From assembly GCA_030748495.1 (NCBI GenBank), contig JASMLX010000002.1:40495-104494 (forward strand): a stretch of 64,000 nt of DNA, written 5' to 3'. The notes beneath the pieces are model-generated. The model did not search any database and was not told the origin of the DNA. It worked only from the letters and a program-made list of their open reading frames with translations. The position numbers and the translations under genes were made by a program. This document shows, piece after piece, positions 7,135 to 16,967 of this stretch (its first letter is position 1; each line of letters starts with the position of its first letter). This stretch comes from Candidatus Poribacteria bacterium (lineage in GTDB: Bacteria > Poribacteria > WGA-4E > UBA9662).

Positions 7135-9678
7135 TTAGTGCAATTCCACAACACCATTATCGCCATCCACGGTAATTCTTTGCCCCGACGAGATGGCTAT
7201 TGTCGCCTCTTTAGTTTTCATGACAGCAGGAACAAGATATTCTCGAGCTACAATGGCCGCATGCTGAGACAGATCTCCCTGGTCCAGCACCAATCCACCA
7301 ATTACGCCAAACACCGGGGTCCATTCGGGGCCGACATTTTTTGCGACCAGAATGTCCCCCGGACGTAGCCTCGGCCGGTCCATCCCTACCGTAACGATGA
7401 CGGCCCTTCCCGTTACGTGGCCGCGAGACGCACTGACTCCTTTGATCGCGTTCTCCTCTCTACCGAACTCACCACCCTCATCTTTTTCCGCTGGATCCTC
7501 CGGCTGAGCACCGAGCCATTGAGGGGGTCGCATTCTCTTTCTACGTTCCCACTCATTCATTCGTTCTTTCACAAAGTCTCTTTGGTCGCACGGTTTCTTC
7601 TCTTGAGCGATTGTTCTGAGTTCGTCAAGTGAGAAGTGGAAAATGTCATCAGGCGAATCGATCAGGTCTTTTCTCACCATCAACTTTCCAACTTCAAAGA
7701 TAGCCTCCCGCATCGTTCCTACCGTGCACTGCTCCATATAGTAGTTGTGGTCTTCCATGAATCTGACTGTCAAAGTGGCCACCATCAGGCTTCGATTAAA
7801 ACGTTCCAACTTTTCCGGTTCCGCAGCGAGTTTCCTGCGCGTCCGCCTTGTCGCATTGATACGCTCGTTCCTGGCCTTGTGCTCAAGTTGATCCAGAGCA
7901 TCCAAATCCTGTTCTGCGTAGGATGCGATGATTTCGAGGGGAATGGTCTGATTCATATTCCAGGTTGGGGTGGCAAATCCGGAACTGGAACCGTAGCCAT
8001 GGCCCGATCGCAATCCGTAAACCTTCAACATCTGTTTGAAGCGGAAATTGAAAAGCTTAACCGTTGCTTTAGCCTTTATCTCTGGATTGGATAGAGCCTC
8101 ATACTGCCTGTCGGAGAAGATTTCGGAGAGTACCGGGTCCGATTGCACAATACGAGCGAGCTCACGCAATCTGGCGATCAACCTTGTCATCCGGTTTCGT
8201 ATTGCATAGAGATAGATGGCTGCATTCTGAGCTTCATCGCCAGTAATCTCGAGATACTCCGTTTGCCAATCGGGTCTTGGGCCGGGTCGCACCATACTCC
8301 AGTGAAGATTGCCCTGGACATATCCACATGTTTGAAGACAAGCGTACAGGTAATCTACGTGGTCTAGGAAGTTGATGGCCGATTTTCGGTGTACCTTCAG
8401 CGTTTTCAATCGATCTTCAAGAAGAGGACGTATGGCCCCCTCAAAGTAGGACACGCCCTTGTCGTAAAAGGCGTCGACCCGTTCCCGTTGTGCGTCGTGT
8501 CTCTTGGTGAGGGTATCCTCATTCACTTCCTGCTTCCGGGCATACATGTAACCATTCACGGTATGAATGATATGGTTCGCTGTCATTTCGAACCCTGTTT
8601 TCTCGAAACAGACACCCATCTGTTTTCTACGCTCGGCCTCGTAGTCTTGTTGCAACCGGTATAGAGGACCGCCAGAACATAGACGCCAGGTGAATGACGG
8701 ATCAACCGATGCATCCCAGGGCTCATCGGGTTCAACGTCCTCCGAAATAGCGGTGAGGGGTCGGGACTGCAGGATATGAACGGCTTCTTCTGTGAATGCG
8801 AATTCGATGTCCTGTGGGCAACCGAATAATTCAGCCAGTTGACGGCCAAGAACAGTAAGGTTAGTTAGCTGCTCAGTAGCCAGGGCCGGGATATTGCTCT
8901 CCTCAGGAGGAACTGGCGCAGAGCTGATTCCACCTGATTCTACTGCGATGAATCGAGTCGGTTTTTCCGCTACGGTCGAGGAAATAAGCTCACCGGTTTC
9001 AGGTTTAAGAACAAAGCGGTCTGTGTTCGTGGATCCGGATACCACCCCCTCACCAAGACCCAGTGTTGCGCTGATGACGAAATGGTTCTCTCCGGAAATA
9101 GGGTTTCGCGTGAATAGAACACCTGAGGATACTGGCGCAAGCTGTTCCTGAACAATTGCTGCCATTGCGACCTGTTCCTCAGGAATCTTGTTTCGCCGCC
9201 GATATTCGAATGCGTGCAGAGAATACAGGGATGCCCAGACTCGCTTGAGAGAGTGGATTACGTTTTCCAATGAGCATACGTTTAGAAATGTGTCATACTG
9301 TCCAGCAAAACTTGCCTGGGCTAGATCTTCGGCCGTCGAGGAGGATCGTACGGAAACCGGGAGACTCCCCATCGAGCCAAATGCCTCGGTAATTTTTTCG
9401 ACTGCGTGTTCGGGGAGAGGCGTGTTCAGGATGGCTTTGCGCACCTGCTCGCAGGCCCCTTCAAGTGTGCTAGAATCCGAGTTAGAAAGACTCTTGAGCC
9501 CAACTAACGCCTCAGCGATGCCCTCGTCACTGCTCTGAAAGATTCTGGTTGATACAATGAATCCTGGAGGCACAGGAATATCTGTTTGCGTCATCCTGGC
9601 TAGAGACGCCCCTTTCGAACCGGACAGAGAAGCATCCTTCGCACACATGTCGCTTAAAGGGAACACCATTTTTGTCAT
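7135..9678 (-). CDS. PEP-synthase-like / rifampin-phosphotransferase-like phosphotransferase
   Basis: An 847-residue three-part protein. The N-terminal ~330 residues are a PEP/pyruvate-binding ATP-grasp domain (GSKGASLARM near residue 20, VSVRSSSTAEDLAQASFAGQ, FTRNPISGENHFVISATLGL, GCPQDIEFAF). The long middle is helical. The C-terminal ~85 residues are the swivelling His domain, with GVSASRGHVTGRAVIV, GDILVAKNVGPEWTPVF and DQGDLSQHAAIVAREYLVPA. In this family the His carries phosphate between ATP and substrate. The catalytic His is kept, but neighbours differ from the common GGxxSH pattern (G-D-L-S-Q-H). The length fits rifampin phosphotransferase and other single-substrate PEP-synthase relatives better than true PpsA. 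The substrate is unknown. The ATG at 9678 lacks a clear Shine-Dalgarno. Confidence 0.8.
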   Translation of the reverse strand: MTKMVFPLSDMCAKDASLSGSKGASLARMTQTDIPVPPGFIVSTRIFQSSDEGIAEALVGLKSLSNSDSSTLEGACEQVRKAILNTPLPEHAVEKITEAFGSMGSLPVSVRSSSTAEDLAQASFAGQYDTFLNVCSLENVIHSLKRVWASLYSLHAFEYRRRNKIPEEQVAMAAIVQEQLAPVSSGVLFTRNPISGENHFVISATLGLGEGVVSGSTNTDRFVLKPETGELISSTVAEKPTRFIAVESGGISSAPVPPEESNIPALATEQLTNLTVLGRQLAELFGCPQDIEFAFTEEAVHILQSRPLTAISEDVEPDEPWDASVDPSFTWRLCSGGPLYRLQQDYEAERRKQMGVCFEKTGFEMTANHIIHTVNGYMYARKQEVNEDTLTKRHDAQRERVDAFYDKGVSYFEGAIRPLLEDRLKTLKVHRKSAINFLDHVDYLYACLQTCGYVQGNLHWSMVRPGPRPDWQTEYLEITGDEAQNAAIYLYAIRNRMTRLIARLRELARIVQSDPVLSEIFSDRQYEALSNPEIKAKATVKLFNFRFKQMLKVYGLRSGHGYGSSSGFATPTWNMNQTIPLEIIASYAEQDLDALDQLEHKARNERINATRRTRRKLAAEPEKLERFNRSLMVATLTVRFMEDHNYYMEQCTVGTMREAIFEVGKLMVRKDLIDSPDDIFHFSLDELRTIAQEKKPCDQRDFVKERMNEWERRKRMRPPQWLGAQPEDPAEKDEGGEFGREENAIKGVSASRGHVTGRAVIVTVGMDRPRLRPGDILVAKNVGPEWTPVFGVIGGLVLDQGDLSQHAAIVAREYLVPAVMKTKEATIAISSGQRITVDGDNGVVELH

Positions 9679-10420
9679 AGTTGAGTCATTCGATAATTGA
9701 AAACTCAGTGAACTTCTAAATTCCTGGAACCCGTGTTTCAGTGAGCAACTGCCGCTAGATTCCTGGATTCCTGATTTTGCCTATTCTACCGACGGCAGCC
9801 GTCTATATTCGAGATGAGGATGACTGAGCATAATGTTCACAACGGATGTGGACAATTAGTATCGTTTTGGCAATATATAGGTTGTCCCACAGGCGTTATT
9901 TCTGCCGCGGATGATGCTCTATGACTGTCGGAGATTTGTATGGTATCCTAACAGCCTCAAAGGAGATAGGACTCCGGCGTCTCCTTTTTCATCCTGACCC
10001 AAACTTAGGTACACCTGAGTGGCGGATAATCTCAAGTCTAGGTGGCAAATTTTGGGAGTTACCTCGCAACGGATACTGACTTCCGACATCAAGAAACCTG
10101 GCAATCTCAGCCCATGACTCCATCTCGAAAGGGTTTATGTCTCTATTACGGAAAATAGATGTTCGGGAAATCGGGTTGCTAAGCTTGTTGAATTCACACA
10201 ATTTCAGCTTCTACAAAACTGTTTGTCAGCAAAACCTATCAACTCTTAACCAGATCACTGAACTGAAAGAAAAGTGGTCCTACGGGCAAGAGATGGTTGG
10301 GGTTCCCGTGGGTTTAGCTTGCTTTCAGCGCACAATTTAAAACCAGATAGCAGATTGGGGCAAATCCTAAACAGTAAAGCCGATCTTCCCGTTAGAGCAT
10401 AAGAGCACGAAACTCTTCCA
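9679..10420. other. Gene-poor stretch with one terminator-like hairpin
   Basis: No supported gene was seen. A minus-strand frame at 9989-10201 is short and shares no recognisable motif. The only clear structure is the hairpin at 9959-9990. Confidence 0.5.
9959..9990 (+). terminator. Terminator-like hairpin
   Basis: The stem aaaggaga (9959-9966) pairs with tctccttt (9980-9987) and is followed by a short T-run. No intact gene ends just upstream on the plus strand, so it may be a leftover of a lost gene. On the minus strand an A-run precedes the stem and could serve the cohesin-like gene only weakly. Confidence 0.5.
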
Positions 10421-11470
10421 TTAATAACCCTTCTTAATATTGGCCCAGGAGGTGGCGACTTTCCTTTTCGGATCGACGGCCACGTCATCTCCACCAACTT
10501 GGAATTCAACATCAACTAAGCCAACCGTTTCGCCTCGAAGTTTAGGTTGAGTTGTAGAGGTCTCCTCGGAACCTATCCAGATCGGCCGGATCTGGTTACT
10601 ACCATCCGTCACCTGAATATTGTCAACCAGAATCACGAACAACCCCTTGCGGGCTGATTCACCCTCGGTACCAATAGCAATGGTATTAATTACCTTTCCA
10701 GCAATTGGATCGAGGGGTAACCTTTTGTGAACCCACTCACCGCTCTCGACCAGGCGCATCTGCTGAATAGCGTCGGTTGGCTTCAGAATTTCGCCCTCAC
10801 TGGTGATAACATAGACGCCGCCGACGGTGTAAGAATTAGGGGTAGCAAATTTGATCTGATACTCGACGAATTGCCCCGCTTCCGCCTTGATCCCCTGCTC
10901 ATCCGTCCAGACATCAGCTAGGCCTTTGACCGGTTGTCCATCAGCTTCAATCGCGGCCTTAAAGGTCAGTACCCGTCCGCCTTTTTCATGCTCAACTACG
11001 ATAGGGATCTGTTCTGTCATCAGTTTCATACCGGTTGTCTTGGTAGAGATGCTATTTGCATCAGGATCAGAGAGTTTGGCATCCTTCAGATTGATGGCCG
11101 AGTTCTTTCTAGCTATCACTTCGAAAACGGCGGTTGCCAGTGTTCCTGTAGCTAACTCTGCGGCTTGACCCAGTGACGTTGCCCCAAAAAGAACTTCTCC
11201 CGGTGTACTGGTTTTGGCCGGTACAGCAAAGGATTGAGCCGGTAAATAGTTGCCATTCTCAATACTGATAAACTTGACTAGCTGATTGTCAAAAGTCAAT
11301 TTGAATTGGTAGGCTAATACATTTTTGGCTTCCGCAATCTCAATGCTGAGCTCGATTTGTTCCCCTACATCGGGGATGATCACCTCAGCCGGGTCTATTG
11401 TAACCGTCGTTTGTGCAAAACCAACAGAAACAACAACTAGAGCAGACAACAAAAAGGTGAGGATTCGCAT
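10421..11470 (-). CDS. Secreted cohesin-like protein sharing the LamG C-terminal tail
   Basis: AGGAGA lies about nine bases before the ATG at 11470, giving 349 residues with a signal peptide (RILTFLLSALVVVSVGFA, cleavage near FAQ). A longer in-frame start at 11518 would bury it. Residues about 22-160 look like a cohesin or CBM-associated fold: VGEQIELSIEIAEAKNVLAY, FKLTFDNQLVKFISIENG, FGATSLGQAAELATGTLATA and VFEVIARKNSAINL. The later half, with DVWTDEQGIKAEAGQFVEY and IGTEGESARKGLFVILVDN, has no family I can name. The last residues VDPKRKVATSWANIKKGY match the LamG tails although the folds are unrelated. Cohesins bind dockerins, but no dockerin was seen nearby. Confidence 0.75.
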   Translation of the reverse strand: MRILTFLLSALVVVSVGFAQTTVTIDPAEVIIPDVGEQIELSIEIAEAKNVLAYQFKLTFDNQLVKFISIENGNYLPAQSFAVPAKTSTPGEVLFGATSLGQAAELATGTLATAVFEVIARKNSAINLKDAKLSDPDANSISTKTTGMKLMTEQIPIVVEHEKGGRVLTFKAAIEADGQPVKGLADVWTDEQGIKAEAGQFVEYQIKFATPNSYTVGGVYVITSEGEILKPTDAIQQMRLVESGEWVHKRLPLDPIAGKVINTIAIGTEGESARKGLFVILVDNIQVTDGSNQIRPIWIGSEETSTTQPKLRGETVGLVDVEFQVGGDDVAVDPKRKVATSWANIKKGY

Positions 11471-11694
11471 GATTGGTATTCTCCTAACTGAAAAGTTGAG
11501 TTGGGGCCTAGCGGACATTAAGGTTCAGTCGAGTAATTATATCATAGACAGATAAAGTGAGCAAATCCTGAAAAGGACAAATATTGAAACCTGTATTAGG
11601 ATGTGGTAAATTATACTTTCGAAATTAAGACCTTTGCTGGATGTTATCCTAATCCGGTTTAGCATCTTATCTATTAGGATCCAGTAGGAGATTT

Positions 11695-14600
11695 ATGTTG
11701 TTCCGATTGTTGGTTTACCGAGGCCTGCGTATCTATATTTGTACCCTTTTTACCGTTTATATCTGGCTCCTCAATACGGTCGCTCAGACAGCCGCTTTCG
11801 ATGGTCTTCTTCCAGATCAGATCATTGAGTCTGCAATTCAGTGCCAAAACTTGGGGTTAGCTTACCTGGAGGAGTCACAACCCCAGAAAGCCGTCGAGCA
11901 GTTTCAGAAGTTGGTCGAACTGTTACCCAAGGAAGCTATTGGCTACGGCAACCTGGCTGTTGCCCAACTTCGTCTTAAACAAGCCGATTTGGCCTGGCAA
12001 ACAATTCAACAGGGATTGAAGGTCGTCCCAATGGAGAGTCGACTCCATATCATCGCCGCCGAGATTTTACAACTAAGAGGTCAGTTCAAACCTGCCACTG
12101 AAGAAATCGAGGAGGCGGTTCGGCTAAATCCTGACGACCTGGAGGCGCGTTATCAGTTGGTTCGGCAAAATATGCGCCAAAGAAACGACTCAGCAGCACA
12201 ACAGCATGCTATCGCCGACCTGCAAACACTACGGCAACTAACACCAACCAATATTGTAGTGTTGATGAAACTGTCGCAATTATTGGCAACAGAAGGGGAA
12301 ATAGAATTAACACAACAGATCGGGCAAGAACTACAGATACTGTTAGCCGACATTCCAGCAGATAAATTAAAATTTCTGACCGATGGGCTGACGGCTGTTC
12401 ACAATGGCCAGCTAAAGATTGCCAACCGAAATCTGCGGATCTTCGAAAATATCAATAAGAATACGCCTCGCTACCAGCAAGGGATCGCTGAATTAGACAC
12501 CCCAATCTTGGGGCATCCAATCGAGGACTTCGACCTAGGATTCCGCTCACGTTTGGTTGCCGAATTGACCCCACCGATAGAGATCTATTTTACGGCGATC
12601 CGCACCCACATCGAAAAGCCAAAAACAAATAGTATCCAGTTCGATTATGATCATGATGGCGATCTAGATGCACTGGAGTTGAATGCTGATAGGATGAAGA
12701 TGTGGCGCAATGACGGTGATGGCACCTTTTCGGATACCACCGAAAAAACCTTTGGTGCCGGTTTTCAAATTAGTGGTACGGATGCCACTTTTGCTGATTT
12801 CGATGATGATGGCGATGTCGACCTCATCACAGTCAACAATGAAAACTGTTTTAAATTCGACAACCTCAGACAGGGCAAATTACAACCTGTTCCCATTCTT
12901 ACCGGTCAACGGGCGTTGAGTGCGATTGATAGCGGTGATTACGACAACAACGGTGCTGTGGATCTGCTACTCGTTTCTCAACAGATGGCTCGTACCTATA
13001 AAAATCGTGGAGACGGAACCTTCGTGGTAGACCGGACTATCCAGTTTACTGATGGGACGGATTGCCACTTTGTGGATTATGATAATGACGGTTTTCTAGA
13101 TTTGTGGCTCATCAGCCCAAGTGGACATTCGATTTGGCGGAACGACGGCCGGGGGGAGTTTTCGGGTCAATCGCGGATCTTACCGTCTCTGGAGGCCTAC
13201 GGTGATTCGGGGCTGGTTAGCGACTTTGATCGAGATGGTGATCTGGATCTGGTTCATTTCCTGAGTGACAATGACAGTCAGGTTTTACAAAATGATGGCG
13301 GTAACCAGAACCGATGGTTGCAAATTGAATTAGAAGCCGTCGTCGAAGGAAACAATAAAAACAACCTGAAAGGAATAGGTTCCCGACTGGAGATCAAAGC
13401 GGGCAACCTCTATCAACTCAAGTATGTCGATCAGACAATTTCCCATTTCGGTCTGGGTAAAATAGATCTGGTAGATGTAGCACGAATTGTCTGGACCAAC
13501 GGCGTACCACAAAATGTAATTCAACCTCAAGCCAACCAGAAGATCGATGAAAAGCAGGTTTTGAAAGGCTCTTGTCCTTTCCTATATGTTTACGATGGCA
13601 ATACATTTACCTTTGTTACCGACCTGCTGTGGAAAAGTCCGCTGGGAATGATTACGCCGATTGGTACAGTTGCCTCCTCTAAATCGGCTGACGACTATGT
13701 CTTGATCGGCGATAGGCTGAAAGAGAAAGATGGCCACTATATTTTGAAGATTACGGAAGAACTCTGGGAGACAGCCTATTTTGATCAGGTTAAGCTGATT
13801 ACTGTCGATCATCCCGATGGCACGCAAGTCTTGGTCGATGAAAAGTTCACGCCGGTACCGTTTCCGCCGTTTGAAATCCATCAAGTGGAAACCTCTCATT
13901 TCCCAATTAGTGCGGTTGATCATCAAGGTAACGATGTGTTAGATCGGCTAAAGGATATCGATTACCGGTATGCAATTGAGCATCCGCTAGGTCTGTTTCA
14001 GGGAGTAGTTGAACCGCACTTTATTGAACTCGATTTAGCACGATTCGATGGGGATTCTAAGCAACTGGGTTTTTCGGTAGGAACACCTGCGACGGTTAAG
14101 CTTTATCTAACCGGTTGGGTTTTTCCCACCGACACCTCAATTAACGTCTCCATTTCGCAGAATCCAGCCGTTACCTCCACTTTTCCCTACCTGCAGGTGC
14201 AGGACAAGCGGGGAAAGTGGCAAACAGTTATAAATCCAATTGGAATTCCGGCCGGTAAGAATAAAACCGTGGTGACAGATCTAACGGGTAAGTTTCTGTC
14301 GGTTTCCCGTAAAGTTAGAATTGTGACAGACATGCAGGTATATTGGGATAGAGCCTTCTTCACGGTTGGGAAACAGGAAGTGCCGACGGTTGTTACCGAA
14401 CTACGGCCCCAAACTGCTACTCTGCAATATCTGGGGTTTCCCAAACTGTATCGCCCAACGCCACATGGCCCTCACCTCTACAATTATACGCAGATCGACA
14501 AAAAGCAAAAATGGAGAGATATGGGGGGCTTTTACACCCGCTACGGTAAAGCGACCGAACTACTGACCGAACGGGACGATCAACTGGTGGTGATGAATGC

Positions 14601-14865
14601 GGGCGATGAGATCACGGTTACCTTCTCAGCAGATAATCTACCGGATCTACCAGTTGGTTGGCAGCGTTCTTTTATTTTGTTTAGTGATGGATGGGTCAAA
14701 GACGCTGACATCAACACGCTTGCTTCGCAAACAGTTGAGCCACTCCCCTTCCACCAGATGTCTGACTATCCGCCGCCGGAAGATTATCCCGCCGAGTTAC
14801 GCGCCTATAACCTCGAGTACAACACTCGACGGGTTAAACACGTCTTGCCACCGTTAGAAGAATAG
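11695..14865 (+). CDS. Large envelope protein: TPR repeats, VCBS/FG-GAP repeats, UnbV-like region
   Basis: A 1056-residue protein. The N-terminus has one hydrophobic segment (about residues 12-33) that may be an uncleaved anchor or signal. TPR-like helices follow at about 45-165 (NLGLAYLEESQPQKAVEQFQ, GYGNLAVAQLRLKQADLAWQ). From about 315 to 540 there are VCBS/FG-GAP calcium-type repeats with D-x-D-x-D-G motifs: DYDHDGDLDALELN, DFDDDGDVDLITVN, DYDNNGAVDLLLVS, DYDNDGFLDLWLIS, DFDRDGDLDLVHFL. These pass into an ASPIC/UnbV-like segment (RWLQIELEAV, GIGSRLEIKAG). The last 430 residues, starting LKGSCPFLYVYDGNTF, form a beta-rich region I cannot name. It is probably a surface protein. An AGTAGGAG site precedes the ATG. 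Confidence 0.8.
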   Translation: MLFRLLVYRGLRIYICTLFTVYIWLLNTVAQTAAFDGLLPDQIIESAIQCQNLGLAYLEESQPQKAVEQFQKLVELLPKEAIGYGNLAVAQLRLKQADLAWQTIQQGLKVVPMESRLHIIAAEILQLRGQFKPATEEIEEAVRLNPDDLEARYQLVRQNMRQRNDSAAQQHAIADLQTLRQLTPTNIVVLMKLSQLLATEGEIELTQQIGQELQILLADIPADKLKFLTDGLTAVHNGQLKIANRNLRIFENINKNTPRYQQGIAELDTPILGHPIEDFDLGFRSRLVAELTPPIEIYFTAIRTHIEKPKTNSIQFDYDHDGDLDALELNADRMKMWRNDGDGTFSDTTEKTFGAGFQISGTDATFADFDDDGDVDLITVNNENCFKFDNLRQGKLQPVPILTGQRALSAIDSGDYDNNGAVDLLLVSQQMARTYKNRGDGTFVVDRTIQFTDGTDCHFVDYDNDGFLDLWLISPSGHSIWRNDGRGEFSGQSRILPSLEAYGDSGLVSDFDRDGDLDLVHFLSDNDSQVLQNDGGNQNRWLQIELEAVVEGNNKNNLKGIGSRLEIKAGNLYQLKYVDQTISHFGLGKIDLVDVARIVWTNGVPQNVIQPQANQKIDEKQVLKGSCPFLYVYDGNTFTFVTDLLWKSPLGMITPIGTVASSKSADDYVLIGDRLKEKDGHYILKITEELWETAYFDQVKLITVDHPDGTQVLVDEKFTPVPFPPFEIHQVETSHFPISAVDHQGNDVLDRLKDIDYRYAIEHPLGLFQGVVEPHFIELDLARFDGDSKQLGFSVGTPATVKLYLTGWVFPTDTSINVSISQNPAVTSTFPYLQVQDKRGKWQTVINPIGIPAGKNKTVVTDLTGKFLSVSRKVRIVTDMQVYWDRAFFTVGKQEVPTVVTELRPQTATLQYLGFPKLYRPTPHGPHLYNYTQIDKKQKWRDMGGFYTRYGKATELLTERDDQLVVMNAGDEITVTFSADNLPDLPVGWQRSFILFSDGWVKDADINTLASQTVEPLPFHQMSDYPPPEDYPAELRAYNLEYNTRRVKHVLPPLEE

Positions 14866-15016
14866 ATCTGTATAGCTGGGCCCCAAAATACAGAAGCGTT
14901 GAGTCAATGTATGGGGTAGTAATTTTGTCTCTTTAGGGGTCGCAGGCGATGTTTGACAGCAGATTTTGGTTGGAGTATAATTGCTGCGAACACAAGTGAA
15001 GGACTAGAGACTAGAT

Positions 15017-15841
15017 ATGTTGAGCCAAGAGAGCATTCAGGCTTTTCAAGACAACGGGTTTCTCCTCGGTGATCGGATTTTAGATGATGATCAGGTGGAA
15101 GAACTTCGCCAAGAACTCGATCGTGTCATCGATAGTTACGAAGACAGTACTCAGCCACAACCAGTCAGAATCGCTAATTTGGGTGGTGATCCAGAGACAC
15201 CAGTTTGGCAAATCGTCAACATCTGGCAGGCCAGTGAAGCTTTTCAAGCTTTAACCTTCCACTCAAAAATTGTGGAAGAGGTGGCTCAATTGTTAAATGC
15301 TCAAGAACTTCGCCTCTGGCATGATCAAGTGCAATATAAGCCGTCCGGCACTGGTGGGGTAACGGGTTGGCACCAGGATTCCCCTGCCTGGCCCAATATC
15401 GCACCTAAAACAACCCAGATCTCTTCTTGGGTCGCTTTGGATGACATTGATGAATCCAACGGTTGTATGAGCATGGTGGTCGGTTCTCATAAATGGGGAT
15501 TAGTGAGAGGCTTCTTTCCACATGCTAGAAACTTTCACCAAATGCCGAGTGAGTTTGAAGGGATGAAACTTCAAGTAGCTCGGTGCCCGGTCAAAAAAGG
15601 GCATGTTCAGTATCATCATGCGTTAACCTGGCACGGATCACACGCTAACACTAGCGGTCGAAAGAGGCGGGCTATTGCCAATCACTACATGACCGAGAAA
15701 ACCGTCTACGATGAAACTGGTGGCCATATTATGAAACCGTTTGTTACCGTCGACCACGGAGAGAAACTGGTTGGTGATGTTTTTCCATTGGTTTGGCAGA
15801 AAAAGCCCGATCAAGAAGAGGCTAGCAAGCAAGAAGGGTAA
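15017..15841 (+). CDS. Phytanoyl-CoA dioxygenase (PhyH) family protein A
   Basis: A 274-residue Fe(II)/2-oxoglutarate oxygenase. The double-stranded beta-helix core shows the iron triad: H119-x-D121 in GWHQDSPAW and H206 in LTWHGSH. A basic cluster, GRKRRAI, about ten residues later supplies the likely 2-oxoglutarate Arg. The linking segment SSWVALDDIDESNGCMSMV and the VGSHKWG turn are classic PhyH. The true substrate cannot be read from sequence; these families hydroxylate diverse small molecules and lipids. It is the first gene of a tight three-gene operon, ending nine bases before the next PhyH gene, so the two may act on the same pathway. Confidence 0.88.
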   Translation: MLSQESIQAFQDNGFLLGDRILDDDQVEELRQELDRVIDSYEDSTQPQPVRIANLGGDPETPVWQIVNIWQASEAFQALTFHSKIVEEVAQLLNAQELRLWHDQVQYKPSGTGGVTGWHQDSPAWPNIAPKTTQISSWVALDDIDESNGCMSMVVGSHKWGLVRGFFPHARNFHQMPSEFEGMKLQVARCPVKKGHVQYHHALTWHGSHANTSGRKRRAIANHYMTEKTVYDETGGHIMKPFVTVDHGEKLVGDVFPLVWQKKPDQEEASKQEG

Positions 15842-15850
15842 ATGTAAGCC

Positions 15851-16594
15851 ATGATGACCGAAGAAGAAAAGTTTATTGTCGATTTAGAAGGATACCTGAT
15901 CATCAAGAATGTTTTGACCGCGAGTGAAGTGGCTGAAATAAACCAGATGATCGACGATGGGGATCGAAGTGGCCCACCTAGCACTTGGGGCGAACCGTTC
16001 AGAAACCTGATTGATCACCCTACAATCTTGCCTTACTTACTGGAACTAATAGGTCCATACGTGCGAATTGACCACGACTACGCTATCTTCATGCAACCTG
16101 AAACCAGCACCGGAGGTCGCCTACACGGTGGGGAGGATGGCGGCCGCCCCGGTGGTCCTGAAGGGGATCACTGGTATAAATATCGGGATGGAATAATCCG
16201 TAATGGTCTTTGTGTTGTAACTTACAACTTGGCACCAGCTAAAGTCGGCGACGGCGGATTTGCCTGTGTGCCGGGTAGCCATAAAAGCAACCTTCTGATC
16301 AATTTACCCGACGATGTCAGACGGTTTGAGCGTCGACCACATTATGTGGTGCAACCTACAGTCGATGCCGGGGACGTGACCTTTTTCACTGAAGCACTTA
16401 TTCACGGTACCATGCCTTGGAGCGGACAACAAGAACGCCGAGCTTTACTTTACAAGTATAGCCCGGGACATTCCGCTTGGTCAGGCAACTACTACGATCC
16501 CAACCAATACAGCAATTTGACGGAGCGGCAACGGTTGATGATGATACCACCCTCGATTGGCAGCCGCCCTCGTGTGGCGCTGGACGAAAATTAG
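15851..16594 (+). CDS. Phytanoyl-CoA dioxygenase (PhyH) family protein B
   Basis: A 247-residue PhyH-family protein, translationally close to the preceding PhyH. Its iron site differs from the classic HxD: the likely first ligands lie in GGRLHGGEDGG (H92, with E95 or a nearby acid), and the distal His is H185 in EALIHGTMPW. Arg residues of QQERRALLYKY probably bind 2-oxoglutarate. A Gly/Pro-rich insert (GGRPGGPEGDHWYKY) follows the first ligand, and DGGFACVPGSHKSN is the typical loop. The variant site suggests a separate subfamily and perhaps a different substrate from its neighbour. The start is the first of two ATGs at 15851. Confidence 0.82.
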   Translation: MMTEEEKFIVDLEGYLIIKNVLTASEVAEINQMIDDGDRSGPPSTWGEPFRNLIDHPTILPYLLELIGPYVRIDHDYAIFMQPETSTGGRLHGGEDGGRPGGPEGDHWYKYRDGIIRNGLCVVTYNLAPAKVGDGGFACVPGSHKSNLLINLPDDVRRFERRPHYVVQPTVDAGDVTFFTEALIHGTMPWSGQQERRALLYKYSPGHSAWSGNYYDPNQYSNLTERQRLMMIPPSIGSRPRVALDEN

Positions 16595-16604
16595 GAGATG
16601 TACA

Positions 16605-16967
16605 ATGACAAATCCGATAAAAGTGGGGCTATGGATCTCAGGTATGGGCTTAACTGTCAGTTTGGCTTTCTCCCTTTTTGGAAACGTATCAGCTCAATCG
16701 ATTGAGTCACCAACATCACTCCCTCTAGGCTCGGTAGTCTCTAGTCCTATCTTCACATTGAAGACGACGACACCAAAAGAAAAATCAGCGCAATCGAAGG
16801 TTACAGTATCGGCCGTGCCAACAGCTTTCTCATCTTCCAAGGTCTATTTGGGAGGACAAGCTAAGAGCCCGATCTTTCCTCTCAACACCGCTCGATTGGC
16901 ATCTACTACAGAAGAAATATCCAACTCAATTATTCCAGGTGGTAGCAATACAGCTGCTGGTCGCTAA
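16605..16967 (+). CDS. Small secreted protein of unknown function
   Basis: The ATG at 16605 follows TTAGGAGATG, which overlaps the stop of the upstream PhyH gene, so translation is probably coupled. The 120-residue product has a signal peptide (VGLWISGMGLTVSLAFSLFG, cleavage near VSA) and a low-complexity Ser/Thr/Pro-rich mature part. Two imperfect repeats are visible, LGSVVSSPIFTLKT and LGGQAKSPIFPLNTA, both with SPIF. There is no Cys, transmembrane segment or known domain. Its position after two oxygenases is the only hint; no function is claimed. Confidence 0.65.
   Translation: MTNPIKVGLWISGMGLTVSLAFSLFGNVSAQSIESPTSLPLGSVVSSPIFTLKTTTPKEKSAQSKVTVSAVPTAFSSSKVYLGGQAKSPIFPLNTARLASTTEEISNSIIPGGSNTAAGR

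Noticed and set aside
9989..10201. A 70-codon minus-strand frame in the gap after the PEP-synthase-like gene.
   Set aside because: It has no recognisable motif or ribosome site and a stop interrupts the continuing text.
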